Below, piece by piece: positions 30,062 to 43,118 of a DNA stretch of 64,000 nucleotides. Each line of letters opens with the position of its first letter. The stretch's first letter is position 1. This DNA comes from Leucocoprinus leucothites (taxonomy: Eukaryota; Basidiomycota; Agaricomycetes; Agaricales; Agaricaceae). The translations under genes and the position numbers were made by a program. The stretch lies in assembly GCA_013368445.1 (NCBI GenBank), contig JAACJO010000002.1, positions 1,736,001-1,800,000 of the forward strand, written 5' to 3'. The notes below the pieces were generated by a model. It had not been told where the DNA came from. It saw only the letters and a list, made by a program, of their open reading frames with translations, and searched no databases.

Positions 30062-30603
30062 CATCATTCCCAAGCTGAATAAACTGGCCTATGATACTCC
30101 TAAAGTGTTTTGACCTATTGTCCTACTAAACACTTTAGGAAAACTTATCAAAAAAATGATTGCATGTTGCATGCAATTTGAAGCAGTCTTATCCAGAGCT
30201 CTCTACCTGAATCAAATGGGGGTGTCATTCAACACTCTACTGAGGATGCAGGTATCTTCCTCACTCACATCATTCGGGCTGGATGGGCCAAAGGTATGAT
30301 TACCAGCATCTGTGCTTTTGATATCACCCAATTCTTCCCTGCTCTTAATCATGATATCCTCACTGACATCTTGTGACACCAGGGGTTTGCCCCTCAACTT
30401 GTAAAATTCTTCTCCCACTATCTAATATGGCATAGGGCAAGGTTCAGCTTTATCCCCTATCCTTTCAGTGCTATACTTGGGACCTCTTATGTTCATGTTC
30501 AATCAATGCACTCAACTTCAATCCATTCCCTCCTCTCTCTTATCCTTTGTTGATGATGGACTTTGTATTTCACAAGCAAAGAATTATACTGATACTATTT
30601 CTT
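30062..30603 (+). pseudogene. A4 ORF2, RT part
   Basis: This resumes A4 after U1: IIIPKLNKLAYDTPK, then MITSICAFDITQFFPALNHDI. About 90 bp are deleted between FSHYLI and the GIGQG region (near 30427) compared with A8. The catalytic region is frame-shifted. A5 interrupts it at ACTGATACTATTTCT. Confidence 0.75.
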
Positions 30604-30800
30604 TTTTTTTATTTTTTTAAATCAATGAATTTATATAGTGGTGCTTGATTGCAGTCCGCTTTCAACTAAATAGTACAAACAGATGGTACACTACAGCAAG
30701 CCGGGGTACATAAAGCAGTTGAAGACTGCTTAAGACAAAGACTATATACAATTAGTCCAGTGAAATAGAGAAGACTCAAGAGAGACTATGGAACAAGGTG

Positions 30801-33800
30801 TTATACACAGAGATTGGACTCAAAGGAAAAGAGATGAGATGAAATGAAAGAATATAGTTCACCTTCATTTGGTTCAGCAGGCACAGGAGCTTGAGGCAGC
30901 AGTGGACGTGTGTCGTGATTGGTGAAGGCAAAGGCGGCCAGGTTCTTTTTCAAGAACTCGATGAGGAACTCATATTGAGGGAAGGTGCATTGTACCCATT
31001 GAGTGCGGATGGGATAGAGGGGGCAATAACACAGGATATGATGTCATGTTTCCAGGCAATGGCTGCAATGACAGGATATAGGCTCGAGGGGAAAGAACCT
31101 TGTGCAATAAGCCCCAATTGGAGCATGATTGAGAACAGCATGAGTCATGCATGCACATAATGATGGCAACTCGTTTGCTAAAGGAAGCCAGGTACCCCCT
31201 TTGGAATAAGTGGGGATGAGGAACTTGTGATTCTTTTTTGAAAGAAGGAAACTATTGCCACAGTACTTCTTCTTCCAGAATATAGACTCCCAGGATTTCT
31301 GGCAGTCATTGGTGGCTTTGCATCACAAGAAGTCGAGGGTGGCACCTGTATGGGGGGGGGCATGGATATGTGTGGAAGTGACATCATTGTGGACTTTGAG
31401 ATGGGGCTTCCAATGCCACTTGGATGGGACATCCCAGAAGTTGATAGACCAAGATGGTTTAGCAGCAAGCCAGTCTGATAGAAGTCAACAGACTTGGATT
31501 GAGTGTGACTGGCTTGAGTGGATAGAAGGGTTGACCGCCAGCTTGGCCGCTGGAAGACAGTTGGTGATGAGGATGATGTGATCGCATTGGAGGGAGATGG
31601 CCTTTGTGATACTGATGTGAATGGAATAGAGTTCAGTGTCAGTGGAAGACACCCAGCCGCTTGCCTGTTTTGCATGGGACACTTGTTGTCCACTGCGATA
31701 TAAGTATGCTGCCAAAACCATCTGAAGGGAACCTACAAGTGGAACAGAGGCATCAGTAACAACTAAGATACAATTACAATTGGAAGAAGAAGAGGAGAAA
31801 ACTGAATCAAGAGATGATACATGTTTATACATTTCATGCTTGTCTGAGCGATTACAAGGATGAAAATGAATAGAATCAGAGAAAACATCCATGAGATGAG
31901 ACCCAGGCTTGGATTCAGGAGTGAAGGGAGAAAAGGAATCAGAAAGATGAGAGAGAGAACTATCTACATCAATAATAGGGCCTTTGACTTTAGCTTTTAT
32001 GGCCAGAGTAAGAAGGCGAAGCAATTGGGGATGAGGGGAGGAATTAAGAGAAAAACAGTTCAATAAAAGAGAACGTAATGCATGATTAGAAGGTAAAGTA
32101 GAGACCTGGTACAATGAATGAATAGCTAGTTTATGAAGATGGAGATGGATTGGAATAAGTCCAGCAATACTTTCAGCGCTGCCAGATGGAGAAGTGTGAA
32201 AGGTGCCAGTGATCCAGAGAGCCATGCATCTTTGCATGATGGATAAGGATTTGAGAAGTGCCTTGTTACGAGCACCTTCATAGAACCATAGTCGATAGCC
32301 ATACATTGTCACAAGAATGACACATGACCTATATAGAAGTCATTTTTGAAGGGGGAGGAGACCTCAGGTTGAGTTACCTAGCATGCCCATAGCTTTCACT
32401 GTGGATAATGCTTTGGTAGAGTAGTATCAAACATGCTCTTGAAATGAGAGTCGTCAGTCGAAATAAAAACCGAGGTACCACCAAAAGTGTTTCAGGTGAA
32501 GGAGAGGGCCACCAATGTCAGAAAGGTCGAGTGGGGGATTAGAATCATTGTGGCAAGGAGAGAAGTAAAAGACCTCAGATTTATCGTGTTTGATGACTAG
32601 TCTGAGATCGGTACATATGGAGTTAATGATGGAGTATGCTGATTTAAGGGAAGAAATAGTGTCAGTGTAATTCTTTGCTTGAGATATACAAAGCCCATCA
32701 TCAACAAAAGATAGAAGGGAAGAGAGAATGGATTGTAGACAGGCACGTTGGTCAAACATAAACATGAGAGACGCTAAGTAGAGTGCTGATAGTATGGGAG
32801 ATAGAGCTGAACCTTGCCCTATGCCAACATCTGTGTTATGGGCATCAGATATGAAAGTATTCCACATGAATTGGGTGGATCAACCTATAAGGTAATGAGA
32901 AAAGAATTTAACAAGTTCTGGGGTGAACCCCTGGCATCATAGGATATCAGTAAGAATTTCATGGTTAAGGGAGGGGAAAAATTGGGCGATGTCAAAGGCA
33001 CAAACACTAGTGATCATACCTTTGGCCCATCCAGCCCAAATAATATGAGTAAGGAAGACACCTGCATCCTCAGTAGAGTGTTGGATAACTCCTCCCATCT
33101 GATTAGGGTGAAGAGCACCTGAGGATACTGCCTCAAATTGCATGCGACGAGCAATCATCTTCTCGATAAGTTTATCTAAAGTGTTTAGTAGAACAATAGG
33201 ACAAAACACTTTAGGGGTGTCATAGGCTGATTTGTTTGGCTTTGGAATGATGATAGAGATCAAGTCTTTGAAGTGACTTGGCCAATGAGAAAGATGTATG
33301 CACGCATTAGCAATGAGTATAATGTTCTTGAGGCAGATGTCATGGGCAGCAATAGATTTTAGATGTCTCCAGGAGATGTGATCGGGTCTGGGTGCTGAGG
33401 AGTTAGCACAAGAAGAGAGAGATTCAGTGAGTTCAAGAGCGGAGAAGTTCGCCCAGGAATGGGGAGGGAGGGATTTAATTTCATTCAAAACATGCGGGCT
33501 TACTGGTCTTCCAGAAGCAGAGTTGTATGACGAGTGAAGTGCATTCCATAGGTCTGGAAGATCATTACAAGGTCGTCCTTGAAATCGAATGCCCTTAATG
33601 GCAGGGAGTTTTCATTGTTTGACCCATTCCATAAGATCCCAGGGTCATTTGTTGGTCAACACAATCTCGTGAATGCGTTCATTAAAGAAAGAACATTTGG
33701 CAGCTCAAATAGCCACTCTGAATGCTCTCCAGTCTTTTCGATCTTTCGTTCTTCTGTAAGTGAGTAAGGTCTCAGAACAGTGGGGGGACCACCATTCCTT

Positions 33801-34754
33801 CGATCAGTTAGTAATCCATACAACTTTAGAGTTTGTATTCCATGCATCAGATAATATGTGAGAAAAGGAATCAGAGATATCATCCAAGTGGGAGGTGGAA
33901 TGAATGTTCGAACAATCAAGGGCCGCTAGATGCTCTGAGACCTGAGAAATAAAAGCAGCCTCTTCATCACTATCTTTTGGCAATACATACTTTTTGTAAT
34001 TAATATAATCCGGGCAAATTGGGAGATCAATGATCAATGGTGCATGATCCGAAGGCAGTCTCGAATTTGCATCAATGATATGGGAAGTGGAATTGTTAGC
34101 ACAGAAGATGAGGTCAATAACTGAATTGTCATGATTTTCTATAGGAGAAAAATAGGTTGGAGAGAAAACAGTCGGTATTGACCTGGTAAGATTGAAACAA
34201 TCCACTAACTCCGTTAGAGTTATTGCGGAATGAGGGATATGGGTAGCTGAGGGATCCCATTCTGGAGAATGACAGTTGAAGTCACTACCCATATACATGA
34301 TATTAGGAATGTTGATGAAGTTTGTTGAAAGGAAATTGATTGCTGAAGATGACAAGTCAGAATATATGTTAAGAAAATGAATATAATTACCCCAATTGAA
34401 GAGTCCTAAGACTTGGATATCATGGTGATTAACCCATTCCTGTCAGAGGATAGGTCTCATATGAAGTAGTCGTCTGTGAATGTAAGTCAAAGTGCGGGGG
34501 CGGGGATCATTGGGCTTGGTAGGGTGAACCATACACAGCTACTCAGGATGGATAAGGGCACCTATGATATCATCCCCTTCAGGGTTAATTGTAGAAGGTG
34601 CTTTGCAGATGTGATTCCACAGAGGTTCCTGTAGAAAAATAATATTGAAGTCCAGTTTCTTGGACTCAAGAATGGTATCAACCAGGACATAGGAGCATCC
34701 AACGTTTTGTGAATAGATATGAACAGAGGAAATAATATTGTTCTTACCAGACAT
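30801..34754 (-). pseudogene. A5 ORF2 (EN, RT, RNase H, CysHis), decayed
   Basis: The ATG is at 34754 (MSGKNNIISSVHIYSQNVG). The endonuclease shows IIFLQEPLWN, YMGSDFNCHSPEWD and LPSDHAPLIID. RT shows VCAFDIAQFFPSLNHEI (33010), IGQGSALSPIL and FVDDGLCISQ (about 32700). RNase H shows VVTDASVPLVGS (about 31765) and ILITNC. The stop is at 30801. Open blocks are 34355-33804, 33488-32937, 32867-32454 and 32312-31485, separated by stops and frameshifts. Confidence 0.85.
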
Positions 34755-34756
34755 AT

Positions 34757-37377
34757 TTAAATTGCAACTCTGCCACCAGAGCGATTGGAGTTGGCACGGA
34801 CAGCACATGCAGTGCGTGACTCGGCAGCTTTGTTAGAGTGCCAGGTCTGGTTGAACCTGTTTCTCCAAAATGGACATTTGGTGTCATTAGCATGGTGATC
34901 ACCTTTACAGTTAAGGCATTTGAAGTTCTCAAGATGAGGACATGTGATGCCATCAGGAGTGGCATCACAAGGGGGGTTTGATTTGGGGTTGGCCTTACAG
35001 CACCAGGCCATGGATCGATGATTCTCAATGTGATGAGGACCACCACAGATTTGACAGCAAGTGCCAAGAGCATGACATGCATGGGTGGGGTGGCCCCACC
35101 ACCAACAGTTTCTACATTGTGCAATACCAGGATGCATACTGGTAGCTCTGATGGTGCTGACATGTTGGCCAAAGTTAATAGTATGGTTAACTAATGTCTT
35201 GGCTTTAGTACCATTTTGGGAATCCCAGATGTCAAACCATACAACAGCTGTGTCCGATTTAGGGGAGGCCTTGATGACATGAGGGCGAGCGGCGAGGATG
35301 ACATTCTTGAAGAGAGGTGATTGGCTGAGGACTTGCTCAATGAAAGCGGGAGAGAGAGGGTTAGAGGAATTGGCTACCCAATAAGGGACGCCAATGATCT
35401 TAAGGAAAGACTTAGATTGTGGGAGACAGGGCTCAACAGGAATAGCGTTTCCGAGTTGCCAGGCTTTCTTTAGCCAGGACTTAATGGTTTCGAGATCAGC
35501 AGGAGAGGCAACACCTGAGGTGGCAATGGATATGCTGTTATATGATTCATGTACAGATTCAACGTGAAGTTTGGATTGAGCAGTGGTGAGACTGCGGTTG
35601 CAGAATTCAGTCGCTTTGTTGAAATCTTTGATGTGATCTGTGATGATGTTTCCCTCAAAGGGAATAAGGACTTGGCAGCGAGTAGGACCATGTGTCGTCA
35701 TTTTTGGTTTAGCACATAGAGCACTAGAGGTCGAAGGTTCAGGTGCCTGTGACTGGGTGCTACCGAAACCTGGCTTGTACATGGCAAGGACTTTGTCATA
35801 TGAGAGTTCAGGGAAGGCAAGTATCATTTCCTGCATCTTGACCCCATCAATAGAGGGAGAGGATGAAGAGGAAGTCGAAGGCTGGACACCCCGTCGAGCG
35901 GCATCAGCGAATGATACATTCTTCTTGTTGAAGTGCTCCATAAGGGGTTTGGTGGATGCCTTATGGTCAGGAGGGGGAATAGGGGGCAGCATCTCAGAGG
36001 CACCCTTAGGATTAGGTTTTGATGGCTGAGCCTGGCCATCAGAAGAGGGGCGCCCAACTGAGCACTTGAAGTTTCCATTCCCATTCCTTGGGGTCACGTG
36101 GTTGGAAGGTGGAGGAGGGGCCTGGGAGACACAAATAGGACCAGCAGGTTTGGAAGACATAATGTCATTCCTTGCCTTTCAGGAGTCTGGCACAGACAAC
36201 ATGTCATGTGCCTTACCAGAAGACAAAACATCATTCTGGGGGATAGGAAGGGTGCCCTCACCAGGAGGGGCTTGGTCGATATTCATATGGTTATCATCAA
36301 TACGAGCTGTAGAGTTAGTTTTCCCAATGACAATACCAGGCAGAAATAGGGGGGTGGGAATGAAAGACGGAGAAGGTTTACATGCCTTCTTACCCTTTCT
36401 CTTACCCTTCTGGGGGGGGAAGAATCTGTCATAGGGATATTGGAAGGAGGGCTGAGATATTGTCTCAGTGCTTCAATGATCATGAGTCTGCTCTTGCCAT
36501 TGATGGGCAAGTGGTCCCATCCTGACTCAAACATAGTGGTAAGTAAACAGTAGATTGGCTCCCCCATTTGGGGAACCCTTGGATCTTTCTCACCAGGCCG
36601 TAAGCCCAGTGCAACACAATGTTTAAAGAAATTAGTGACATATTTAAGCACCTCAAGCGCTTTGTAGGCAGCTTCACTGACAGTAACAACTTCTTCAGTG
36701 GCTGTGTTTGATGGATTCTTGAGATCTAGGAGATGTGGCTGTACAGGCCTAGATTCCTGTGGCTGTGCATTGATGTCACCAATGACATCATTAGTATCAT
36801 ATGAACTGGCAAAGAAAGTAGCTGGAGTGCCAGTTGGCACAGCTTCAGCTGACTCAGCGGATCCATGGATCACATGAGGCAGCCGTAAGGTGGGTGGGGT
36901 TTCAAAGAACCAATTGGTAGGTACCCCATTATCAAGTATCCCTTCCTCTTGGTCACTCCATACATCCCCATGAGAGTTCAAATTTAAAGGATCAGGTGGT
37001 TGAAGCTCACCTACGAACCCCTCTCCAAATGGGCAAAAGGGGATAGGAAATTTGAAGCCATCATACATGCTCATTGATGCGGTTCTTGAGATGGCCTTGG
37101 GGGTGGTGTCCAGACCTCGATGAGTATCATGGGCACAAGCTCACTTGGCACATGAAGAGGGAGGCAAGGGAGTTCTAAGAGATGAGTGTGATGCTGCCCT
37201 CGATAGTATGGCAGGGACAACAATGGGTGATGGAGGGGGGGAGATTGAGACAGATGAATCAGAATCACTCTCACTGCTCTCTTCTTCTTGGTCAGAGCCA
37301 GCCCTGGAGGGGGCGGCTGACTTGGCATCATCTTGAATAGAGTGCCTAGTTGATTTGATAGATAGCACAGGAGAGTT
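34757..37377 (-). pseudogene. A5 ORF1
   Basis: ORF1 of family A without its first residues. Open blocks are 37377-37141 (SIKSTRHSIQDDAKSA), 37074-36283 (PFGEGFVGELQPPDPLN) and 36160-34757 (467 codons from MSSKPAGP). The last block holds the conserved RNA-binding region (SKSFLKIIGVPYWVA, VVWFDIWDSQNG) and three knuckles: CRNCWWWGHPTHAC, CQICGGPHHIENH and CLNCKGDHHANDTKC. The stop is TAA at 34757, two bases before the ORF2 ATG. Confidence 0.85.
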
Positions 37378-39243
37378 TACTGATACTATTTCTTCCCTTA
37401 AAGCAGCATACTCCATCATCACTTCTATCTGTACTGACCTTAGACTAGTCATTGAACATGACAAATCTGAGGTATTCCACTTCTCTTGCCATCACAATGA
37501 TTCCAATTCTCCACTTGACTTATCTGACATCAGTGGTCCTATCCTTTCTCCAAAACTATTTTGGAGATACCTGGGTTTTTACTTTGACTGGCGAATTTTG
37601 TTCCAGGAGCATGTCTGGTATTATTCAACCAAAGCATTGTCAATGGTGAAAGCCATGGGCATGCTAGGTAACTCTATTCAAGGTCTCCTCCCCCTTCAAA
37701 AGTGACTTCTCTATAGATCTTGCATTGTCCCTGTGGCTACATATGGCTTCTGATTATAGTACTTTGATGGTGCTCATAACAAGGCACTTCTCAAGTCCCT
37801 CTCATCTATGCAAAGGCATGTAGCTCTTTGGATCACAGATGCCTTTCATACTTCTCCGTCTGGCAGCACTGAAAGTATTGCTGGACTTATTCCCATTCAC
37901 CTTCATCTTCATAAATTAGCCATTTGCTCTTTGTATCAAGTCTCTACTTTACCTTCAAATCATGCACTATGTTCCCTTTTATCTGATTGTTTCTCACTTA
38001 ATTCTCCCTCTCATCCCCAATCACTTTGTCTTCTTACTCAGGCCAAAAAAGCTAAACTAAAAGGCCCTCTTATTGATGTAGATAATTCTCTTTCTCATCT
38101 CTCTGATTCTTTTCCCCCCTTCACTTCCAAATCCAAGCCTGGGTCCCATCTCATGGACATCTTTCCTGACTCCATCCATTTTCATCCTTGTAACTGCTCA
38201 GACAAACATAAAATGTATAAACACATCTCATCTCTTGATTCTGTTTTTTCTTCTTCTTCCTCTGATTGTACTTGTATATCTGCTGTTACTGATGCTTCTG
38301 TACCCCTTGTAGGTTCCCTTCAGGTAGTTTCAGCAGCATATTTATATCATGGTGGATGTCAAGTGTCCCATGCAAAACAGGCTAGCAGCCAGGTATCTTC
38401 AACAGATGCTGAACTCTATTCCATTTGCATTGGCATTGCTAAGGCCATTTCCCTCCAGTGCAACAAAATCATTCTCATTACTGACTGTCTTCCAGCAGCC
38501 AAGCTGGCAGTTGACCCCTCTATCCACTCAAGTCAGTCTCACTCCATCCACATCTGCCAACTCCTATCCAAATGGATCACAGCCAAACCATCTTGATCTA
38601 TTGACTTCTGGGATGTCCCATCCAAGTGGCATTAGAAGCCTCATCTTAAAGTCCACAATGACATCACCTCCATGCCCATCCATGCCCCCCCTCACATGGG
38701 TGCCACCCTCAACTTCTTGCAATGCAAAGCCACCAACAACTGTGAGAAATCCTGGAAGTCTACATTTTGGAAGAAGAAGTACTGCAGTAACAGTTTCTTT
38801 CTCTCAAAAAAGAATTGCAAGTTCCTCATCCCCACCTACATCAAGGGAGGCACTTGGCTTCCCTTAGCCAATGAGTCACCTTCACTATACACTCATATAA
38901 CTTGTGCTATACTCAACCACACTCCTATTGGAGCCTTTTGTGAGAGGTTCTTCCCCCTCAAGCCCAAGTCCTGTTGCTGTGGCCACTGTCTGGAAACACA
39001 ACACCATATCCTTTGCTACTGTCCACTATACCCCATCTGCACTCAATGGGTGCAATGTGCCTTTCCTCAATACAAGTTCCTTGTCGAGTTCTTGAAAAAG
39101 AACCTGGCCACTTTCACCTTCACCAATCAAGATATACATCCACTGTCACTTCAAGCATCTGTGCCTGCCAAACCAAATGAAGGTGAACTTTTTTCCTTTA
39201 TTTCTTCTCTTTCCTTTTCTCTTGAGTTTGATCTCTGCACATA
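37378..39243 (+). pseudogene. A4 ORF2, RT end to C-terminus
   Basis: This resumes A4 after A5: TDTISSLKAAYSIITS, then LGFYFDWRILFQEHVWYYS. A TGA near 37703 and others follow. The long open part 37808-38596 covers the linker and RNase H (AVTDASVPLVGS, TDAELYSICI, ILITDCLPAAK, with the Asp retained). The CysHis end reads CCCGHCLETQHHILCYC. The stop is at 39242-39244. Confidence 0.8.
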
Positions 39244-39442
39244 ACACCTTGTTCTATAGTATCTGTTCTGAGTCTTCTCTATTTCACTGGACTAATTTTA
39301 TATAGTCTTTGTCTTAAGCAGTCTTCAACCACTTCATGTACCCTGACTTGTTGTAGCATACCATCTACCTGTATTATTCAGTTGAAAGCAGACTGCAATC
39401 AAGCACCGCTATATAAATTCATTGATTTTTTTTTTAAAAAAA

Positions 39443-39790
39443 AAGGACTTCCTTTGTCTTCATAAAGGAGATGATAAATATATTCAGTCCATGTATCTCC
39501 ATGGTGGAGTGTGGCTGCTGAAACTCACATCTTTGACACTTTACATGCGGGTGTGCCAGGCAATACTCAACCATGCTCCTATCAGGTCCTACAGGGCCTG
39601 GTTCCATGTCCAAGAGGATATCTCATGTTTCTGCAGGTTTGCCTTTGAAACTTGCTGGCACATCTTGACCTCCTGTTGGAGGTTCCACAGTGAGGAGGCA
39701 GATTTCCCCTCCTACTTTGACAAGCTCATCAATTTCTGTGATAAGAATCCACTCATGTTTTCTTTTGCCACATCTCCTTCAGGGGACTAA
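39443..39790 (+). pseudogene. C2 ORF2 C-terminus
   Basis: This continues C2 after A4: LCLHKGDDKYIQSMYLHGG, then VCQAILNHAPIRSYRAWFHV and the CysHis motif CFCRFAFETCWHILTSC. The frame is open and ends TAA at 39788-39790 after SPSGD. 39791-40261 is C 3' UTR without any further gene. Confidence 0.78.
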
Positions 39791-40261
39791 CATACTCTGT
39801 CACATGCTTTTCAGGGTCCACTGGGTTGCAGTGAGTCCTTCCTTGCATCACTAACTGTTCTGCAGGTTCAGGTCAGTTCCCCCCTGGGTAAGGTAAGGTA
39901 GGCTTTTGGCTGGGTGAAGCTCTATGATCAGGAAGGCAGCTAGAGGTGATGTACCACACCTAGGGTACCTTCTGCTTACACACACATGAGTAAAGAGACT
40001 CTTTGGGGTCTCTGAAGGGCCATTTGCTGGTCCCCAACTTGCCTGTGGGGGGGTGTCTGGCTTTGTTCCATGTGGGATGACTTGTGGTGTGGTGTGGGTG
40101 TTCCAGGGTCTGGCATAGGTCCCTGATGGTGTGGGCAGCAACACTGGTGGCTTGATTGCTGTGGTAGGCCATTACTACTACATCTGTGTTGGGCTTCAGC
40201 CTGAGGCAGATGGTTTCCATGGCAGTGAGCAAGCATATTCTGCTCAAGATATAAGGGGTGT

Positions 40262-41876
40262 TGTTAGGGCCCAAATGGCATTAGCTATGAAATTGTTAAT
40301 TTCGATGGTATAGTCAATATATTGGGCAACTGTATAGACATTGAGAAACCCTACTGTAAGACCCTAGTGTAACACACACATTCATGAAAGCACAGCACAT
40401 TCGTAAAATGACCATTAATGATCAAGAGTAACAAGAGGCTACGGGATGATGTTGAGACTTAGCAAATGTGGTCAGAATGTGCACTCTATGACCCTTTGTG
40501 ATCTTAGCCTGTAACTGGGGTATTGATCCAGTCACAGTCATTCTCAAAAGAACAATTACAGACTAACTAATTGGAGAAATCAAAGGCTGTTAGATTATGA
40601 CCAGCTTCAGCCTCACCCCCCTTTGCCCAAAAGGGGATAGTTATAGTCACATGACCATATTGTGCACAGACCATGTAGCTAGGTATATAAGGAGGGCCTC
40701 AGCCTCCCAATCCATTATCTTCTTCCCCACTTTTGTGTGTGTGTCAGTGTCAGTGTCTGAGTTTTCCTTTACTCTCTTATCATCCTCTACTCTCTATTCT
40801 TTTACATTCTAACAAAGGCTTAGCCTTCTGATCCAGACAGGCACTTGTGCACATTTGCAGAAGTCCTATCATTCCATTATTGCTACAGCAGAAGTATACC
40901 CTTTTGCAAAAGATGGAGAAATTCTGTATGGCCACTGAATGACCCACTTGACTATAGAACTAGATTAGTGGAAACTAACAGGATGCATCAGCACTTGACT
41001 ACTGACTAGTAGACATTGTTACAGTCAGGGATGAGCTTTCACAGAATAAGACAACCATCAGCAGTGATAGAAATCTCATGATATCAGAGGAGCAGGAGTA
41101 AGCACACCTTCATGAAAGGAAGTGTCAGCACTTAATTCCCAAAGAAAACCCAGAGAAACTCCTATTGGACAACCTTTCAATAAATCTCCTTTTATTATTA
41201 ACAATGTGTATGTGTCATCCATGTAATTACTCCTTTAGTACTTTTGCAAAACCAATATAAATCTTTTCTCAAGTGTATAGTCAAGCAAGGAATCTCACCT
41301 GCTAAGGCTACACTTAGAGACTGTCCCACATAACATATCTGAGTGAGTAGTAAAAAGTGTATTGAGTGCCCTTTGGTCATAGACCATTAAAGAATTGGAA
41401 AACACCTTTCAAGAAAGAACATTACTGTGAGATTCATATAAGTTCAGAGTGTGAAGAAGTCTGGAAAAGACTTATAAGCTGTATATTGCATCTAGTATCC
41501 AGGAGTGGTGCTAGTCAGTGTCAGTTGTATTGTGATAGTGCCAAGTGTTAGTGAAAGTGACAATTTGTGAATACCAGTCTATTACACTTCTGCATTCTAA
41601 GGGACTTGTAGTTGTGCAGCATCGCATAACAAGGATTGTCAAGTACCTTTTGCAAACTGGTCATTCCAGTACAAACTGGTCTACAGACAACTCCCATTAT
41701 CTATCATTATCAATCTTTGCGCTTTTGCAAAACATCTTTCTTTATTGATTAACCTCCCATGAACTTGCATTGAGTTTAGGAGTGTTGGTTGTTATTGTTA
41801 TTAACATTACTTATCATTCACTATCTGACTACTTTCCCTTTTTTACCTTAGCAATCACACTTCTGCCTCTTCAGCA
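40262..41876. mobile_element. U2: non-coding insertion in the C2 3' UTR, possible large solo LTR
   Basis: About 1.6 kb (1.39 kb without the solo LTR inside) interrupts the C2 3' UTR between ggggtg(t) and gcattctctc. It begins TGTTAGGGCCC and ends CTCTTCA, so TG...CA ends are possible. The flanks GTGT/GCAT could be a decayed 4-5 bp duplication. No convincing reading frame is seen. It contains ATAAATCTCC and other AT-rich stretches. A solo LTR of an unrelated Ty3/Gypsy element is the best guess. Confidence 0.45.
40588..40814 (+). repeat. Solo LTR, copy 1 (227 bp)
   Basis: It begins TGTTAGATTATG and ends CATTCTAACA, with AAGGC repeated on both sides (40583-40587 and 40815-40819). GTATATAAGGAGG near 40683 is a good TATA box. 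No internal region or second LTR is nearby, so it is a solo LTR left by recombination. Confidence 0.9.
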
Positions 41877-41972
41877 TTCTCTCATATTTGCTAGATAGAC
41901 TACTTGTTTGTATCCAACTGGACAACTATCACACACTGGTATATAAATTTATGATTTGAAAAAAAAAAAAAA

Positions 41973-42539
41973 AGATACCCTCTCATGTGCCAAGTCACCT
42001 TGTGTGTTGAGAACATCACCAAGGCATACAGCACCATTGCACTGTATACCTCTGCCATACCCTCAGACTCTGACATCACTATTGTTGAGTCTACCATCCC
42101 CTCCATCTTCACTGCCCTATTTGAGCTGAAGACATGCTGCCCCAGATCGAGGCCTTATCTCAAGATCCTTGATGTCCCCTTCTATGTGAATGGCATCTGT
42201 ATTATGCTGATCCACATCACTGATTGCATGCAGTTGTCTCTGTTCAAGGACACTTTCACTGATGTTTCATCTGTGTGCATTATGCACAACTCCCCCAAGG
42301 CCAACACCACTACTATTTGGTTCGACCTATAGGACTCTCAGTCAGGAGCCAATGCCAAGAAACTTCTCAACAAGTACCTCAACTTCAATGATATGGAGGC
42401 TATCATCAAGCCCACCTATGCCCACCCCAGTGTCTTCCAGTGCCAGTGCTGCTGGTGCTTCAGTCACTCTACTCCCACTTGCTGCAACCATGCACTCAGG
42501 TATTCCTACTGTGGTGGTCCTCACTGTAGTGAGGACTAT
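41973..42539 (+). pseudogene. E1: B-like LINE ORF1 fragment
   Basis: The segment encodes NITKAYSTIALYTSAIPSDS, then PYLKILDVPFYVNGI, TIWFDL and, after a TAG near 42331, DSQSGANAKKLLNKYL. It ends in the first and second zinc knuckles (CQCCWCFSHSTPTC, CGGPHCSED). It matches family B ORF1 but differs from B1-B6 at many places. C2 lies at its left and C3 at its right, both apparently inserted into it. Confidence 0.7.
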
Positions 42540-43118
42540 TTTTTTTTTTTTTATAATCATAAATTTATATACCAGTGCACGATAGCAGTCCAGTCGAATA
42601 CAAAAGAGTACTCTAAGTAGCAAACACAAGAGAAAAAGCCCCTCATATCTCGAGCAGAATATGCCTGCTCACCACCATGGAAACCACCTGCCTCAGGCCA
42701 AAGCCTAACACAAATGTAGTAGTAATGGCCTGCTACTGCAAGCAAGTACAGCAATTGAGCCACTGGTATTGCTGCCCACACCATCAGGGACCTATGCCAG
42801 ACCCCAGACTGCCCACCCCATACTGCAAGTCGCCCCACCCAGAACAGAACCAACCTCCCCACAGACAAGTTGGGGAATGGAGAACGGCCCTCCAACAACC
42901 CCAAAGAGTCTTTTTACTCATGTATGTAAGCAGAAGGTATCCTAGCCATGGTGTGTTGCCTCTAGCTGCCTTCCTGATTGTGGAGCTTCACCCAGCTGAA
43001 AGCCTACCTTATCTTACCCAGGAGAGAGCTGGTCTAAACCTGCAGAGCAGTTAGCAATATGAGGAGGGAATCACCAGAACCCAGTGGACCCCGAAAAGCA
43101 CATGACAGAGTATGTTAG

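Larger units (their letters stand above)
30604..37377 (-). mobile_element. A5: nearly full-length family A LINE
   Basis: It is flanked by tactgatactatttct at 30587-30602 and 37378-37393, which is A4 coding sequence. It lacks only about the first 200 bp compared with A8. On the minus strand it has ORF1 (37377-34757), ORF2 (34754-30801), a 3' UTR with the family A stem-loop, and a tail at 30604-30620. It is 6.8 kb long and the longest antisense insertion in A4. Confidence 0.92.
26389..39442 (+). mobile_element. A4: family A LINE split by U1 and A5
   Basis: It is flanked by aaggacttcctttg at 26375-26388 and 39443-39456. It starts in the zinc-knuckle end of ORF1 and carries ORF2 to the family A terminus and tail. 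U1 (28277-30061) and A5 (30604-37377) were inserted into it. It is CG-poor and full of stops. Confidence 0.9.
21515..41972 (+). mobile_element. C2: family C LINE split by A3, A4 and U2
   Basis: Pieces in order are 21515-22986 (RT to RNase H), 26121-26388 (after RNase H), 39443-40261 (C-terminus and 3' UTR) and 41877-41972 (end of 3' UTR and poly(A)). A3 and A4 are flanked by copies of C2 target sequence, so the pieces join without gap. C1 lies at its left, presumably inserted into C2, whose 5' part would then be left of the window. It was inserted into E1, which follows its tail. Confidence 0.8.

Noticed and set aside
36066..36434. Plus-strand open frames around 35640-36434
   Set aside because: Antisense shadows of A5 ORF1, whose minus-strand frame matches A8 ORF1.
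42540..42555. Long T or A runs as terminators or low-quality sequence
   Set aside because: Each long run coincides with the 3' end of a LINE and is the poly(A) tail, read on one strand or the other.
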